Shown here piece after piece: positions 24,392-35,204 of a stretch of 64,000 nucleotides of DNA. Within the stretch, counting starts at the first letter, position 1. Every line of letters begins with the position of its first letter. The stretch lies in NCBI RefSeq assembly GCF_001625215.2, contig NC_030385.2:28855598-28919597 (forward strand), read 5' to 3'. The stretch is from Daucus carota subsp. sativus. Its lineage: Eukaryota; Streptophyta; Magnoliopsida; Apiales; Apiaceae. The notes beneath the pieces were generated by a model. The model searched no databases. It was not told the DNA's origin and saw only the letters and a list, made by a program, of their open reading frames with translations. The translations under genes were made by a program, and so were the position numbers.

Positions 24392-26359
24392 TCACCCCTT
24401 CAACCTCGTATCTATTTCTAAATGTTCATACATCCGACACACACATCTTCCTGTTACGGCCACTTTGTTGAATTTCACTTCATACATTGTTCTTTTGTCG
24501 ATTTGGGTCAGGGGTCTAAAACACCTATAATGTGTGACTTCATCCCCTAATGTCAATTGATCTTTATCCTTCTCGACAAAGTATTTAGAGGCTTCCACCA
24601 ATTGAACTTGAAATTGGCGAAACATCTCCTTGGTATATATGGAAGCCCCGTCTTGTTCCAAAGCCGTCTTCAACCTCAAGTAACGGGTTTTATTCTTCGT
24701 ATCATTGTCCTCCTCCTTCTCCCGCATAAATTGTCTTTCAATTGCTTTTTGTGCATTCTCAACAAATTGCTTCAATCCTGTACTAGAACTAACATAGCTA
24801 TCAAAGAATGCATTCATTCCCTCGCTCCTCGATGTCGTGGTCTGACCCGCAGAGAATGTACTCTTAGTATAGGCCGAGATCCATTTCTCCTTCAACAAAT
24901 ACAATCCTTGCAACCATGAATGATCTTTCAAATCATACTTCACCACTAAATCTTTCCACCTCTCCTCAAAAATATCCTCCGTCAGTGAATGGTATATGCA
25001 TTGGTTGAAATCTACTTTGAATGTTCCCGGATGCTTAATATAAAGGGTGTTCAATTTTTCGGGGAACTTCTGGCTTATATGCCAAGAACACAACAAATGT
25101 CGGGTTTGGGGTAGTATGGATGCAATTGCCCCCGCCATAGCTTGATCTTGGTCCGTGATTATAGCGTTCGGGTGTTTATCGCCAACCGCTTCAAGCCATG
25201 TTCTTAGCACCCATTCGAAACTACTTTTTACTTCATCCCTCATGAGTGCAAATCCAAAAAGAACAGATTGGTAATGATGATTGACCCCTGTAAAAGGCAC
25301 AAATGGCATGGCATACCTATTCGTTCGGTATGTCGTATCAAAAGCAACAACATCTCCAAAATTACTATAGGCCATCAAACATTTAGGATCCACCCATACT
25401 AGATTTTTCAAACGGTTTTCTCCATCCACTTGAGTTTTCACAAAAAACTTCCCACCGCCTTCCTCTTTAAGACGACTTAACAAATCCAAACCCGCTTGAG
25501 CATCACTCACTTGTATCTTTTTCTTCCGCTCATCCCGCACTACATTCCTAATATTTTGGCTACCAAAACCAACATTACTTACTCCACCTTGCATATTGCT
25601 AAAAAGACTCATGGTTTGGCTAGGGCGAATACCCGACACATTTAACACATTTATAAGATTTCTTGCCGCACTCGTCACATGTCTTTCCCGTTGAATCAAA
25701 GTCATCTTACTAGGAGATACAAGATCATGATTGTGTTCTAATTCAACGGTTGTCAACTCCCAATAATCTTTTTTCTTCTTTTTCACCACAAACATCCTAA
25801 CCTTACAACCACTTCTAGGAAGTTTGTCCCGACGACGTGTGCCCTTACTACTGCCTACACATACTTCTTCATCCACCACATTTTTGTCTTGATTTTCACC
25901 CGCGAGTCTACAAACAAACATTCGGGCATATATTTCATCAACTTTTGCCCGTTTCTTTGTTTGTTGTATTTTCACCGCAAACCCATTCTTAAGGGCATAT
26001 GACCTAATAAATCTATCTGCGTCATCTAAATTATCAAATCTCTGATTCAAATACGGGACTTCCATGTTTTTATTTCTTTCATTCTCATCAATAAATTTAT
26101 TATCCACTCCTTTATCATCACTCTCTACGTTCTCATCAACCTCATCATCACTACTAACAACATTTCGATCATCAATACAATCTTCATCAACACTAACATA
26201 TTCTTTATCATCAACATTTTCATCATCTTTTAAATCAATAAACACACGATCTACAACACTATCAACCTTAACAACATCATCTACATCTACGTAATCCTTA
26301 TTATCAACTTTTTTAACTCTTTTTCTTGGAACAAAATCCTCGAACAAAGAATCCGCCAT
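24392..26359 (-). CDS. FAR1-type MULE transposase
   Basis: An uninterrupted 655-residue protein is read from the internal Met at 26359. An upstream in-frame Met at 26392 would add 11 hydrophobic residues, and I prefer MADSLFEDF as the start. Residues ~1-100 are an Asp/Val-rich acidic tract with a Lys-rich patch (PRKRVKK). Residues ~105-215 are a FAR1 DNA-binding domain with putative zinc ligands C150, C185, H209 and H211. Residues ~330-520 are the MULE DDE transposase fold with D341 (AFDTTYRTN), D403 (IITDQDQAM) and E513 (TSRSEGMN), plus the CSWH motif at 424-427. The protein stops soon after the first CxC (C639, C641) of the SWIM zinc finger, so that finger is incomplete, either truncated or completed by an unseen exon. 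It cuts and joins element ends in the nucleus. It is the same family from which FHY3/FAR1 regulators were domesticated, but here it still sits between TIRs. Confidence 0.93.
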   Translation of the reverse strand: MADSLFEDFVPRKRVKKVDNKDYVDVDDVVKVDSVVDRVFIDLKDDENVDDKEYVSVDEDCIDDRNVVSSDDEVDENVESDDKGVDNKFIDENERNKNMEVPYLNQRFDNLDDADRFIRSYALKNGFAVKIQQTKKRAKVDEIYARMFVCRLAGENQDKNVVDEEVCVGSSKGTRRRDKLPRSGCKVRMFVVKKKKKDYWELTTVELEHNHDLVSPSKMTLIQRERHVTSAARNLINVLNVSGIRPSQTMSLFSNMQGGVSNVGFGSQNIRNVVRDERKKKIQVSDAQAGLDLLSRLKEEGGGKFFVKTQVDGENRLKNLVWVDPKCLMAYSNFGDVVAFDTTYRTNRYAMPFVPFTGVNHHYQSVLFGFALMRDEVKSSFEWVLRTWLEAVGDKHPNAIITDQDQAMAGAIASILPQTRHLLCSWHISQKFPEKLNTLYIKHPGTFKVDFNQCIYHSLTEDIFEERWKDLVVKYDLKDHSWLQGLYLLKEKWISAYTKSTFSAGQTTTSRSEGMNAFFDSYVSSSTGLKQFVENAQKAIERQFMREKEEDNDTKNKTRYLRLKTALEQDGASIYTKEMFRQFQVQLVEASKYFVEKDKDQLTLGDEVTHYRCFRPLTQIDKRTMYEVKFNKVAVTGRCVCRMYEHLEIDTRLKG

Positions 26360-26567
26360 AACAACAACAACACAAACGAAGCAAACAAACAACTAGATTA
26401 GAGTTAGAAATTACCACAATCTTGAGTATGCACTTGCTTCTTTAGCTCCAAAGATTATGCACTTACCAAAAACCCTAACTCTCCAAATTTTTAAGCTCCT
26501 CGATCTTTTTTCTAACACTAACCTAAAGTGACCTAAGTACGCGGGTATATGATCATTTCTCTGTGTT

Positions 26568-26809
26568 TCCAGCGCTTTTTTAGCGCTGGACAAGTGAAAA
26601 TATCAAACTCCTCCAGCGCTTTTTTAGCGCTGGACGTGTAAAAAATAGTCACTCGTCCAGCGGTTTTTTAGCGCTGGACGGTAGACTTCCAGCGGTAAAA
26701 AAGCGCTGGACGGTTTTTAAATCGTAGCCCTTGGTCGAGCCATCGGACGGCTCAAACGCCGTGTGTTGGATAAAGGTCCCCCAGCAACCGATTGCTGGGA
26801 CCTGGACCC
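26568..26809. repeat. Right MULE terminal inverted repeat with hairpin units
   Basis: Inverted partner of the left end over about 26609-26809. It has four palindromes of the same form (near 26568-26591, 26610-26635, 26655-26680, 26688-26712), one more than the left end. It lies directly upstream of the transposase start, so it probably holds the promoter. Confidence 0.88.
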
Positions 26810-26818
26810 ATCTATTAT

Positions 26819-28208
26819 AGGAGAACATCACTTTTTCCTGAGTAAATTAATTCAAATTTAAAAGTCAGTATTACCCTTCCAAGCCTAAATCCTGTTGTTC
26901 AAATTGTATCAAGCCTAATTAAAATGACAGTGATACCCCTCCCACCCTGAAAACACCCCTTTCCCGATGCTGGCCTAGCGTGGATATGCTTCAACCCTCC
27001 CCTCTTTTCTCAATTTCAGAAATCTATGTTACGTCGGAGAAGAGTTCTGCGACTCAGTGCGTCTGCCCCTCAGCTCCCTGACGCCATAAACCCTATCAAA
27101 CACTGGGTCCATGAATATAAGACTGTTTATGGAGGGTCAGGTATGTCGTGTTGATCGAGTGTCTGGATCAGTTTGGTTTATGTTATGTGCCGTTGATTGT
27201 GTTCTTTCTTGTATTTTTATATGTTATTCTCTATTCTTGTAAAAGGATACTGTGGATGTGGAAATCAGCCTTTCCCTGTACCATTCACTCTTCAAAATAT
27301 GATTCGTAGACCATTTCTTAATGGCGATTAATCACTATTATACCTCAATCTGAAGCTCAAATTGAGGTATGTGTTGTGATCAATTTAGCTTTATTTCCAT
27401 ATGAGTTATTCATTATAATTTATTTGTATGTATATGTATGGGTATTGCGATTTGTAACGATTTTATTTGATGGGGTTTTATTAATGTGCGTCTACTCTGT
27501 TCTGTAGGGTGAAGAGTGGAAATCTTCTTCTCTTGTTTGGAAGATTTGTATTGCAAGTATTTGGATACGTGGTGAGACTAGAATTGACCCCCTTTTGCAA
27601 TTTGTTGTTTCTGTTAGAAATTAGCATCTCTATTTTTGCAAAAAAATGACTTATTTGGGATACTATATTTGTGTGAAGTGAAGTGTTTCTGCATAAAATC
27701 ACCATTTGATTTAAGGGAGGAGGATTCTGACGATACAGTGAAACATTTTACAAACATTCCAAATTGAATCGATGTAAAGAAGATCCAATTCACTTGCACA
27801 GTTCATCGAACATGTAGGGTGAACCCATTTGATAGGGTCACTATGATTGTGTCTGATAGTGCCACTATGCTTATTGTATAGCATTGTGTCGTGAGTGACT
27901 CGGGGTTTACATAGATGTGTTTGAGTGGTGAGTAGTATATGTCATATGCATTCAGTTGATATGAGAGATTTTATTGATTTATTTAAAAATTTATACATCG
28001 TTTGATGTATGACTCTCATAATCGGAAAATCTGAAGTCATCTGAGATGGAAGATCTAGGGAAATTAGCAAATGGGAGGTATATAACTATATGTGATTCAA
28101 AATGTGGCATTTGTCACAGTGGTTGTGTTAAAAGTCTGTGTATGTTTACTCGCATATCTGTTATAAAACACTTTTGGCTCTTTTGATGATATATGTTAGC
28201 AAAAAAGG
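26819..28208. other. 5' body of Helitron 2, possible gene remnants
   Basis: A plus-strand stretch around 27029-27140 (MLRRRRVLRLSASAPQLPDA...) ends in a good donor. A second piece near 27245 resembles an exon. Neither can be assigned. The rest is non-coding. Confidence 0.3.
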
Positions 28209-29687
28209 TTGGAGGTGGGAGGTTCATCGACCCACGATGAAGTTGAGGACATTGAAGATCATTTATTGGTGAGGCATAGGAGTAGACGAATGTCTTCTGG
28301 TTCTGTTGACTCTGGCACAGAAATTCGAGACAATGAAGGTAGCCCCCGCCAACATATCCACAACACGATACTGGTATTGATCATCCTCAGCACCATGAAA
28401 CTGACATCGGTTTGGAGGAGGTAAATTTTAAGTTTCCTTTATACTGAAGGAATTTGAAGATTATACTTGCATCATAATTTCGATCTTTATGCTTGCAATT
28501 TATATTTATGAAAGTGGGGAGGAATCTCTTCATTGGAACATGATGAGGCTGTAATGCTTGAGGCTGCTATTTTTGGTGGAATTCCAGAAGGGAGTTCGTA
28601 TCATGTACCATATGCACCACATCAGTACATGCAGAATGGTTTCGATGGATCTGGAACTTATGCTAGGCCGGCGCCTCCTCCACCATCGCCTTCTCTAACT
28701 GCTCAGCGCTTGATACGAGAACAGCAGGTTTGCTTCTTCTTCTTTTTTTTTGAATCAGTGACAGAGACTAAAGACATTGATTTTGATTAATCATAATTTT
28801 CTTCTATTCTATGCTATGCTTGCAGGATGATGAATATCTTGCGTCACTGCAAGCTGATCGAGAAAAAGAGTTTAAGGCCAGGGAAGAAGCTGAGGTACGT
28901 CTCATTGAGGAGCAAGCAGCCAGAGAAGCTGCACTTGTGGTGGAAAGACAACAGGCGGAAGAATTGCAGAGAAAATTGCAGGAAGAACAGGTAAAGCTCA
29001 TAAATATTTTAGGCTTGGCTCAAGCAACAAGTGGTAGTAGTTAGAAGTTGTTTATTGTTGAAGGGAAAATATGTGTGGATACTGTCTACCGTGTACATTA
29101 TCTTACTGTTCTGTGTAATTAATTTAGCATAAAAACCTATATCTACATGTGCAAGGATGTGTGTGCTTTGGTCTTTAAATTGTGCAGATAATGTAATGAA
29201 TTAGATTTGCGAGCACTCTGTATTACTTACCTCTGTTATTTTTGAACTACTTGTTCATAATTTAGCCAAGTTGCTCCCTTACCGTGGGGAACATCGCTGA
29301 AGTTCTGAAAGTATCTTTATCTGCAAGAAGCTTGTCAAGGAGACTTAATTGCTTCTTTGTGAATGCTATTCTTGAGTCACATTCATGCTTATATTTTCTC
29401 AAGTCTTTTTTCCTCTTTATTTTATTTTATTTTTAATTTCTTATTTACAGGAAATGGAAAGACAATTGGCAGCAAAAGAAGCTTGTCTTCCTAATGAACC
29501 ATCTCCAGATGATGAAACTTTTATAACCTTTCTTGTTCGAATGCCTGATGGCAGCCGCAGAGGTCGCAGATTTCTCAAGTCCCACAGACTGCAGGTACAT
29601 ATCATATGCTTCAAGTGGCTGGCAGTTATCCACTCATCGAGCTTATCCCTAAATATTATGTAATTAAAAAATTGCCAATGTTTTATA

Positions 29688-29987
29688 CTCCCTCAGTCTC
29701 AATTTATAAGTTCATTTTGAACACGCATACTAAGAAAAAAGTTGGTTGAATATAATTTTATCTCATGTACAATTAATTAGTGCATTGATAAGTGAGAATA
29801 TAGTTGAGTTTCAAAAAAATCACAATAAATATAGAGATTTAGTGCATTGAGAAATGAGAATAATGTTGAGTTTAAAAAAAGTCACAATAAATATATAGAT
29901 AAATTTGTATTGAAAGAAGATAGGGACAAGTATTTTGGGACAATTTTTTTTTTTCCAAAATGGACCTATAAATTGAGACGGAGGGAA
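29688..29987. mobile_element. Stowaway-like MITE in the UBX intron
   Basis: The ends CTCCCTCAGTCTCAATTTAT and ATAAATTGAGACGGAGGGA are inverted repeats. TA precedes the left end; the right flank is degraded. A ~60-bp internal unit ('tagtgcattga.aa.tgagaat') is duplicated at about 29778 and 29840. Confidence 0.85.
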
Positions 29988-30881
29988 TGTTATCGTAACG
30001 GTCCGAATAAATGGCCACCTGGAAAGGAATCGGGCAGAGGGGAGACAATCAAAGGTGTGCAGAAAACTTGATTTCGCTGCCAAGAATTCAATTGTAGAAA
30101 ACATGAGTTACAGAAGGTGAGGGGGCAAGATAGGTGCTCAAAGTTTATCAATTTCTCAGTATAGTTGATGAATGTATCTTTGGCGCTGATGAGTTCTTTT
30201 GTGTTTTAATATCAGTAACATGCAATTTAGGACCAAGTAATATAACTCAGTTTAAGGAGACAATTTTATGCCCTAAACTGCATGATTAATTATGGGGGGA
30301 CCATACTCTGGATTATTGGAACATAAAGTGTATATTTACTCGTATTAGTTGACAAACAACTAGGAGGGCATTACTGCTGACCTACTTTTGACGTCTAAAC
30401 TAATTAATCATCAGGGTCTTGGTTCCACAAAAGTTTTACACATTGATATGCTGTTACGTCGAGAAAGACTTATATGAATCTAAAAGTCTGCGTTGTGTTT
30501 TTGTACACCTTTTACCATGAATTAATGCACCACTTCCTATGTATATGCATATACAAAGCATTTTTGTAATTTTGTGGTTCCTTTATCCCATATATATTCT
30601 TAGCATTCTATTATTCCCTTCTAATGTTGTAATTACTTATTATTATAGTGGACATGTCCTCTCTAAGACATGATTCCCACACCCATACTGTGGAACCTAT
30701 AATTACATATGAAGACTTTGTGAATGACATATATAGAAGTTGATAAATTAGTTACAGCACATATTTTTTTTATCTCTAACAATTCTTCAGTTGCAAAATA
30801 ACAATACGGCTATTATGTCTGAGTATAATTCGACAAGAGTATTTTTCTCTCTAATCTGATATTATATATTGCCCTCTGCAG

Positions 30882-31111
30882 TTTTATGCCCACCCATATT
30901 GGCGCTGAAACAGATCTTCGTTTTGTTTATTGTGCAAGTAAGAATATGATGATGGATGCTGCTGTCTGTTTTGATCGAACAAGAATATTGCTAGATGTTG
31001 TTTGAAATAAACTCATCGTACCTAATGTTTTCAGCGGCCATATGTTCCATGCTGGAAGATTGGAGTGGTATGGATAGAGAGAAAGCCAAAGAATACATAA
31101 TAAGTTGTCAG
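30882..31111 (+). pseudogene. Geranylgeranyltransferase type I beta subunit fragment (captured)
   Basis: Two exons: 30882-30937 reads PTHIGAETDLRFVYCA, and 31035-31111 reads AICSMLEDWSGMDREKAKEY then IISCQ. They join in phase through a 97-bp GT-AG intron. This is the alpha-alpha barrel region of the plant GGTase-I beta subunit (usual continuation YDGGFG..PG.ESHGG, absent here). The enzyme puts geranylgeranyl on CaaL proteins in the cytosol. The fragment lies on the same strand inside an intron of the UBX-gene remnant, so it was probably acquired after that gene piece. No stop codons interrupt the two exons. Confidence 0.85.
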
Positions 31112-31289
31112 GTAATAAAATTAATTATCAATAGTCTTTGCCTTTCTCTGGCTCTCGACGGAAACAATGTAACAATATACCTAATTATATGCCAGTTGTT
31201 ATATCTTCTCACAGTGACTCCTGTACTTGCAGTATCTTTTCGACTATATTGATGTTGGTCGACAGGTCAAGCCTGGCACTTACAGATTG

Positions 31290-33224
31290 GTATTCTCGAT
31301 CTGCCCTCTCTACATCTCTCTCTCTCTCTCTGAAACGCTTATAAGATTTTCTATTGTTTTGAGTAGTAAAAATACGAGGAGTCTTTTTTATTTGGTAATA
31401 AATAGTTGAATCATGTTTAATGTTTGGGAATTAGTGTATTCATTTATTTAGTTTATCTAGGACTCATAGATTATTAAATAAATAGTTTACTTATAAGAAA
31501 GCCTAATTGTTATGGGACTTAGTCCGTTAGGTTATTTATTAGGACTTATATTCCCTGTATAAGCAATGTAGTCCCCCACATATCATAGTAAACTTTATTT
31601 TTGAAATATTGATCGAATATTAAATTAGGCCCTAATATTTGGTTTGATCCTTGCCTAAGTCCTGCAGCAACTGAGATATTAAAAGTATGCAATATATGTT
31701 ACTTTCAGCACTGACTTTCCGTAGCTGAGGATGGAAATTGGGGAGTTCTAGATTCTTTTATGATGCTATCCTATTGAGAGAATTAAGTTTAGGACTTTAC
31801 AGTTGTGTAACGTAACTTTTTACATATCTATCTGCATATCCTAGACTTGAAACCAATTAAGAAGAGTGAGCAGACATACTCTCAGTTTGTATGATTATAT
31901 AATAATTTGTGTGATTAAGTAGATCATTATATCATACGGTGGCTTTATTTGTAATTTTTTATCTGGTATGAAAATAAACCAGGAGGAGAAGTATTATTGC
32001 AAGTGGACGCGAGGTTGGGCAACTTAACACTGGTGGTGGTATGCAGGTGCAGTTCTTCACTATTGTTGTTGTAGTTTCATTTTGATAAAGTCTGAACAAT
32101 CTATGTTTGTTTTTTCTTAATAAACTGAAGTACCTGGTGTCCGAATGTTAAAACTTTAAATTACAAAATATTATAATTTTAATTATTGTTGCTTGTGATT
32201 AAGCAAGCAGCCCCCCGCCCTAAAAAAAAAGTATAGATTTGCATATTTCAGACTAATACTGAGAAGTGATATCCTTAAAAATGTGTTTTCCTTTTTATCT
32301 AATTATTTGGCATACTATGCTAACACTATTTAGGCGTTAATGAATTTTCCACGGAGAGTTTTATTATTCTCTTAAATAGAATAAAGATCAGTGCAAGTTG
32401 TAGCATAAATGTATGAATTTATATAGGTTTATTACTGGCAATATGATTAATCCTGCCAAACTTTGTTTCATACATTCGAGGAATCTGTGTTTCTTAAGAT
32501 CTTTAATTAGCCGAGTTAACAGATAAGTTCATTAATTTGAAACTCCAGTTTAATTCAAAACGTATTTACGCCAGATTACTTTGGTTTGTATGAGTTGTGG
32601 TTGATCTTTAGTTTAGGCATACCTGAAGGTGATGTATTCTAATTGGGAACATTGACTCCAGAGCTCCACAGTCTACTGCAAGCTCTTTTTCAAGTTTTGA
32701 TATCTCTGCACTAATGTTGCCAAAGTCTTCACTTTTTTAAACTTTCTTATATGGCTTCGTTTTTTAAGGGAGCACAGCTTAAGTGGTTCTTTCCCTCAAA
32801 CTTAGATTGATTAAAATTGGTGACAAATCGAAATATTAAATTAAGAAACATGACTTAGTACGTGTAGCATCTTTTAGTATGATTGTTTTCCTGCCAGGCA
32901 TTAAGTACACAGTCACATTAATGTGCTCACATTGCTTCAATACCCTCCAAGTAACTTCATTCAGTAGAAAAATACAAGGACTTATCCAAGACAAGATGGG
33001 TACATGTTCAAGTTTTCATTTTGCCATGTGATCATATCAAACAGTACAATATTTGAGGAAAAAGTGCAGAGGATACCAGAAGTTGCAATAACATTGAAAG
33101 AGATAACAGAAGCTATTTATTTCAGCTCCTGCAGATATTAGTGCAAGAAACACGAGTAATTCCACTTCTAAAAAAAAACAGGTGATAAAAATGAGGAAAT
33201 GTAGTGTTGGAGCTTTAAGGACTA
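31290..33224. other. No gene recognised inside Helitron 2
   Basis: AT-rich spacer between the UBX-gene and phytyl-ester-synthase remnants. A CT microsatellite lies at 31314-31330. I see no UBX terminal exon. Confidence 0.4.
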
Positions 33225-33254
33225 CTTAGAACCCTCCAGCATTTGCGCACAACA

Positions 33255-34290
33255 TTGGACGGTGGTCCACCACATTGGTTTTCCTAGTCGGAGTGCTCTT
33301 CCACACGAGAAGACTCTCCTCTTTTGCTCTTTTTAACAGGTTTCCTATTTCAAGCACATCCTTATTGTATTACGAGTCTATGAAACTCTCGTTTTGAGAA
33401 AAACCGGTCACTTATCAGAAGGATGACATTTGTTTGTGCGTTTTTTTGCATGCATACATTATTAATAAAGAGTTTCTTATAAAAATTGCAGGTCTTGATG
33501 GATTTGGAATTAGACTTTATTTGCAATATCAAAGGCTTGGGCAGTAGGTTCATTAGCACTCTCAAGTCTGCTCGGTACAAGTCTAGGGTTCAAGATCTGT
33601 GGAGGCTATTTAAATTATGTAAATTACCATTTCTAAATAATTTAATAATGTTATTGAGTATTGCCAAATGCTAACAATTATTCTTATTTCTTTTTTTCCC
33701 TTCAAAGGAATTTTGATATATGGTGCTTGCATATTCTTATTGATGACTGGACACCATTTCCGGGTCCCTTCATCTCTGTATTACATAAGCACAACATATT
33801 CATTTTTTTGTCCTAATTGTGTGACGTTAATGAGTAGGGTTATTATAGTCAGTTAAAGACTTTTCTATGATAATGGTACCATGTTAGTAGGTCAATACCT
33901 GCTACCACTTTGCTTCTTCTATCTCTTATAGCTCAGAATTGGTGAAACTGGTTGAAAGAACAGTTAGATTGGAGAACCAGCGCTCGCCAAAAAGGCCAAT
34001 ATATCTTGTTGGAGAATCTTTTGGAGATGCTTAACACTAGCCGTCGCTACCTGAAAGCTGGAACCCTGATATCGATCTTGTGTTGATTTTGGCTAATCCA
34101 TGTGAGAAATTTGTTCCTTAATAACACTATCATCATATTATATTGTATAGTGATCCTTTCTTGATACTTTTGTTAAAAGTGGTATATTTGACAGCCACAT
34201 CATTCAAAAAGTCCCAGTTTCAACCTCCTTCACCTCCATTAAATGTAATATTTTTGCTGAGCCTTATGACAAGTCTATCTCTGCTCTAGA
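33255..34290 (+). pseudogene. Phytyl ester synthase-like acyltransferase fragment (captured)
   Basis: Exon remnants on the plus strand. ~33255-33339 reads GGPPHWFS-stop-SECS then DSPLLLFLTG. 33492-~33545 reads GLDGFGIRLYLQYQRLG and is in phase with the previous exon. 33708-~33763 reads FDIWCLHILIDDWTPFPG. 33932-34101 reads ELVKLVERTVRLENQRSPKR, PIYLVGESFGDA and NPDIDLVLILANP, containing the GxSxG elbow (GESFG). From 34195 it reads TSFKKSQFQPPSPPLN. This is the alpha/beta-hydrolase part of plastid PES1/PES2-type proteins, which esterify phytol and diacylglycerol. Stop codons in the first exon and after GESFGDA, a lost donor after exon 2 and the missing acyltransferase half show it is dead. Introns are kept, so capture was at DNA level. 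Confidence 0.85.
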
Positions 34291-35175
34291 TTCCAAAAAT
34301 TACTATTATCCTTAATATTAGAGATTATGGAATTCTCAGATATGACACATGAAATTATAATTTTCCCGTCATTTCTCGGCAATAATGTCAAGGTTTATTT
34401 TAGAACAATGAACGTAAATGTATATTTAATACATCATACTTTCAATGAATTATTTCACATCTCCAAAATATTCTGACCCAAAAAAATTAAAAACTCGCAA
34501 TCTTCCACCTATATAAGGACAAAAAAGTACAAATCTCTTAAACATAGATTCATTTGAATGTGGTACTTTTTTTTTTTTGAAACCAATTTGAATGTGATAC
34601 TTAATGATGAACGACAGACCATGGAGTCATACTCACTTTTAAGAATTTTTTTTGTTTCAAAATACTTATCCACTTCAACTTTCAATGCAAAATCATATTT
34701 CCAAAGTCAATTCTACACCACATATATCTTATTTATATTTCCTAGATCAATCTCACTCCACATATTTTGATCATTTAATGCAATTAATTTGTGTACAAAC
34801 ACTTTTCTTAAACTGTGTGATTTTTATAAAGTGAACATCTAATTTGAAACGGAAGAAATAACTTTTACCTCGAAAATGAAGCCACCAAAACTTCTGTGTT
34901 TGAAAATATATTTATATTCATTTTATTCATGCTCTACACACTCTCGAGAACATTGTTCTAACTTATTGGTAAAAAAAAATTGTCCTTCAATAAATAAGTT
35001 CAAAGATGAAAAATAGAGGATAAATAAAGAGTAACTTTTTTAATATAGCGTGATAATACATCTTCTTTCTTGGATGATACTTTTGCCTTGTATATATTCT
35101 TTCCCGTGCAAAACTTCTTCTATTTAGCATACTTATACTTGTGTACAGTAAAAGTTATACGAGTTTTATACGAGG

Positions 35176-35204
35176 CCCGTGCCTTGCACGGGCACTAATG
35201 CTAG
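35176..35204 (+). other. Helitron 2 3'-terminal hairpin and CTAG end
   Basis: GCCCGTGC-CTT-GCACGGGC stem-loop, seven bases, then CTAG followed by host T at 35205. The same palindrome closes the Helitrons ending at 6278, 39263 and 42232. Confidence 0.85.

Larger units (their letters stand above)
23951..26809. mobile_element. Complete Mutator-like element (MULE) with 9-bp TSD
   Basis: A perfect 9-bp target duplication ATCTATTAT lies at 23942-23950 and 26810-26818. Long terminal inverted repeats (about 200 bp) start GGGTCCAGGTCCC and are nearly identical at the two ends. One long minus-strand ORF encodes a FAR1/MULE transposase with its DDE residues intact. The low TIR divergence and open transposase suggest recent insertion. 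It lies in the 5' tip of Helitron 2 and is therefore younger than that Helitron. Confidence 0.95.
28209..31289 (+). pseudogene. UBX-domain (PUX8/13-like) gene, C-terminus missing
   Basis: In-phase exons. Exon a, ~28209-28421, contains SSTHDEVEDIEDH...; a one-base frame change near 28350 is needed to reach HDTGIDHPQHHETDIGLEE. Exon b, 28515-28727, is WGGISSLEHDEAVMLEAAIF to LTAQRLIREQQ. Exon c, 28826-28990, starts DDEYLASLQADREKEFKARE and is an all-charged coiled coil. Exon d, 29451-29594, contains TFLVRMPDGSRRGRRFLKS. Exon e, 31233-31289, is YLFDYIDVGRQVKPGTYRL. Exons b-e have exact GT/AG borders in phase 0. Plant PUX proteins are Cdc48 adaptors that bind through the UBX domain; here the beginning of UBX is present, but the last exon (expected to end in ...LTSKQEALFLELI-type sequence) was not found, and the UBA start is missing. 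A GGTase-I beta fragment lies in the intron between exons d and e. It is most likely a Helitron-captured, non-functional copy. Confidence 0.88.
23934..35204 (+). mobile_element. Helitron 2, plus strand, gene-fragment carrier
   Basis: The 3' end has the hairpin GCCCGTGCCTTGCACGGGC, ACTAATG and CTAG|T (35204/35205). The proposed 5' end is A|TCTACTATATCTATTAT at 23934, with a Mutator-like element inserted 17 bp inside. Removing that insert restores TCTACTATATCTATTATAGG, a normal Helitron-style tip. No Rep/helicase is present. Cargo on the plus strand: a UBX-domain gene, a GGTase-I beta fragment nested in it, and a phytyl-ester-synthase-like fragment. The 3' end is strong. The 5' end is inferred from its sequence and spacing, not from a family alignment. 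Confidence 0.65.

Noticed and set aside
24557..24919. Plus-strand 120-codon frame
   Set aside because: Antisense shadow of the transposase C-terminal half; no domain of its own.
26064..26294. Plus-strand Ser/Thr-rich 76-codon frame
   Set aside because: It is the exact antisense of the acidic Asp/Val-rich N-terminus of the MULE transposase.
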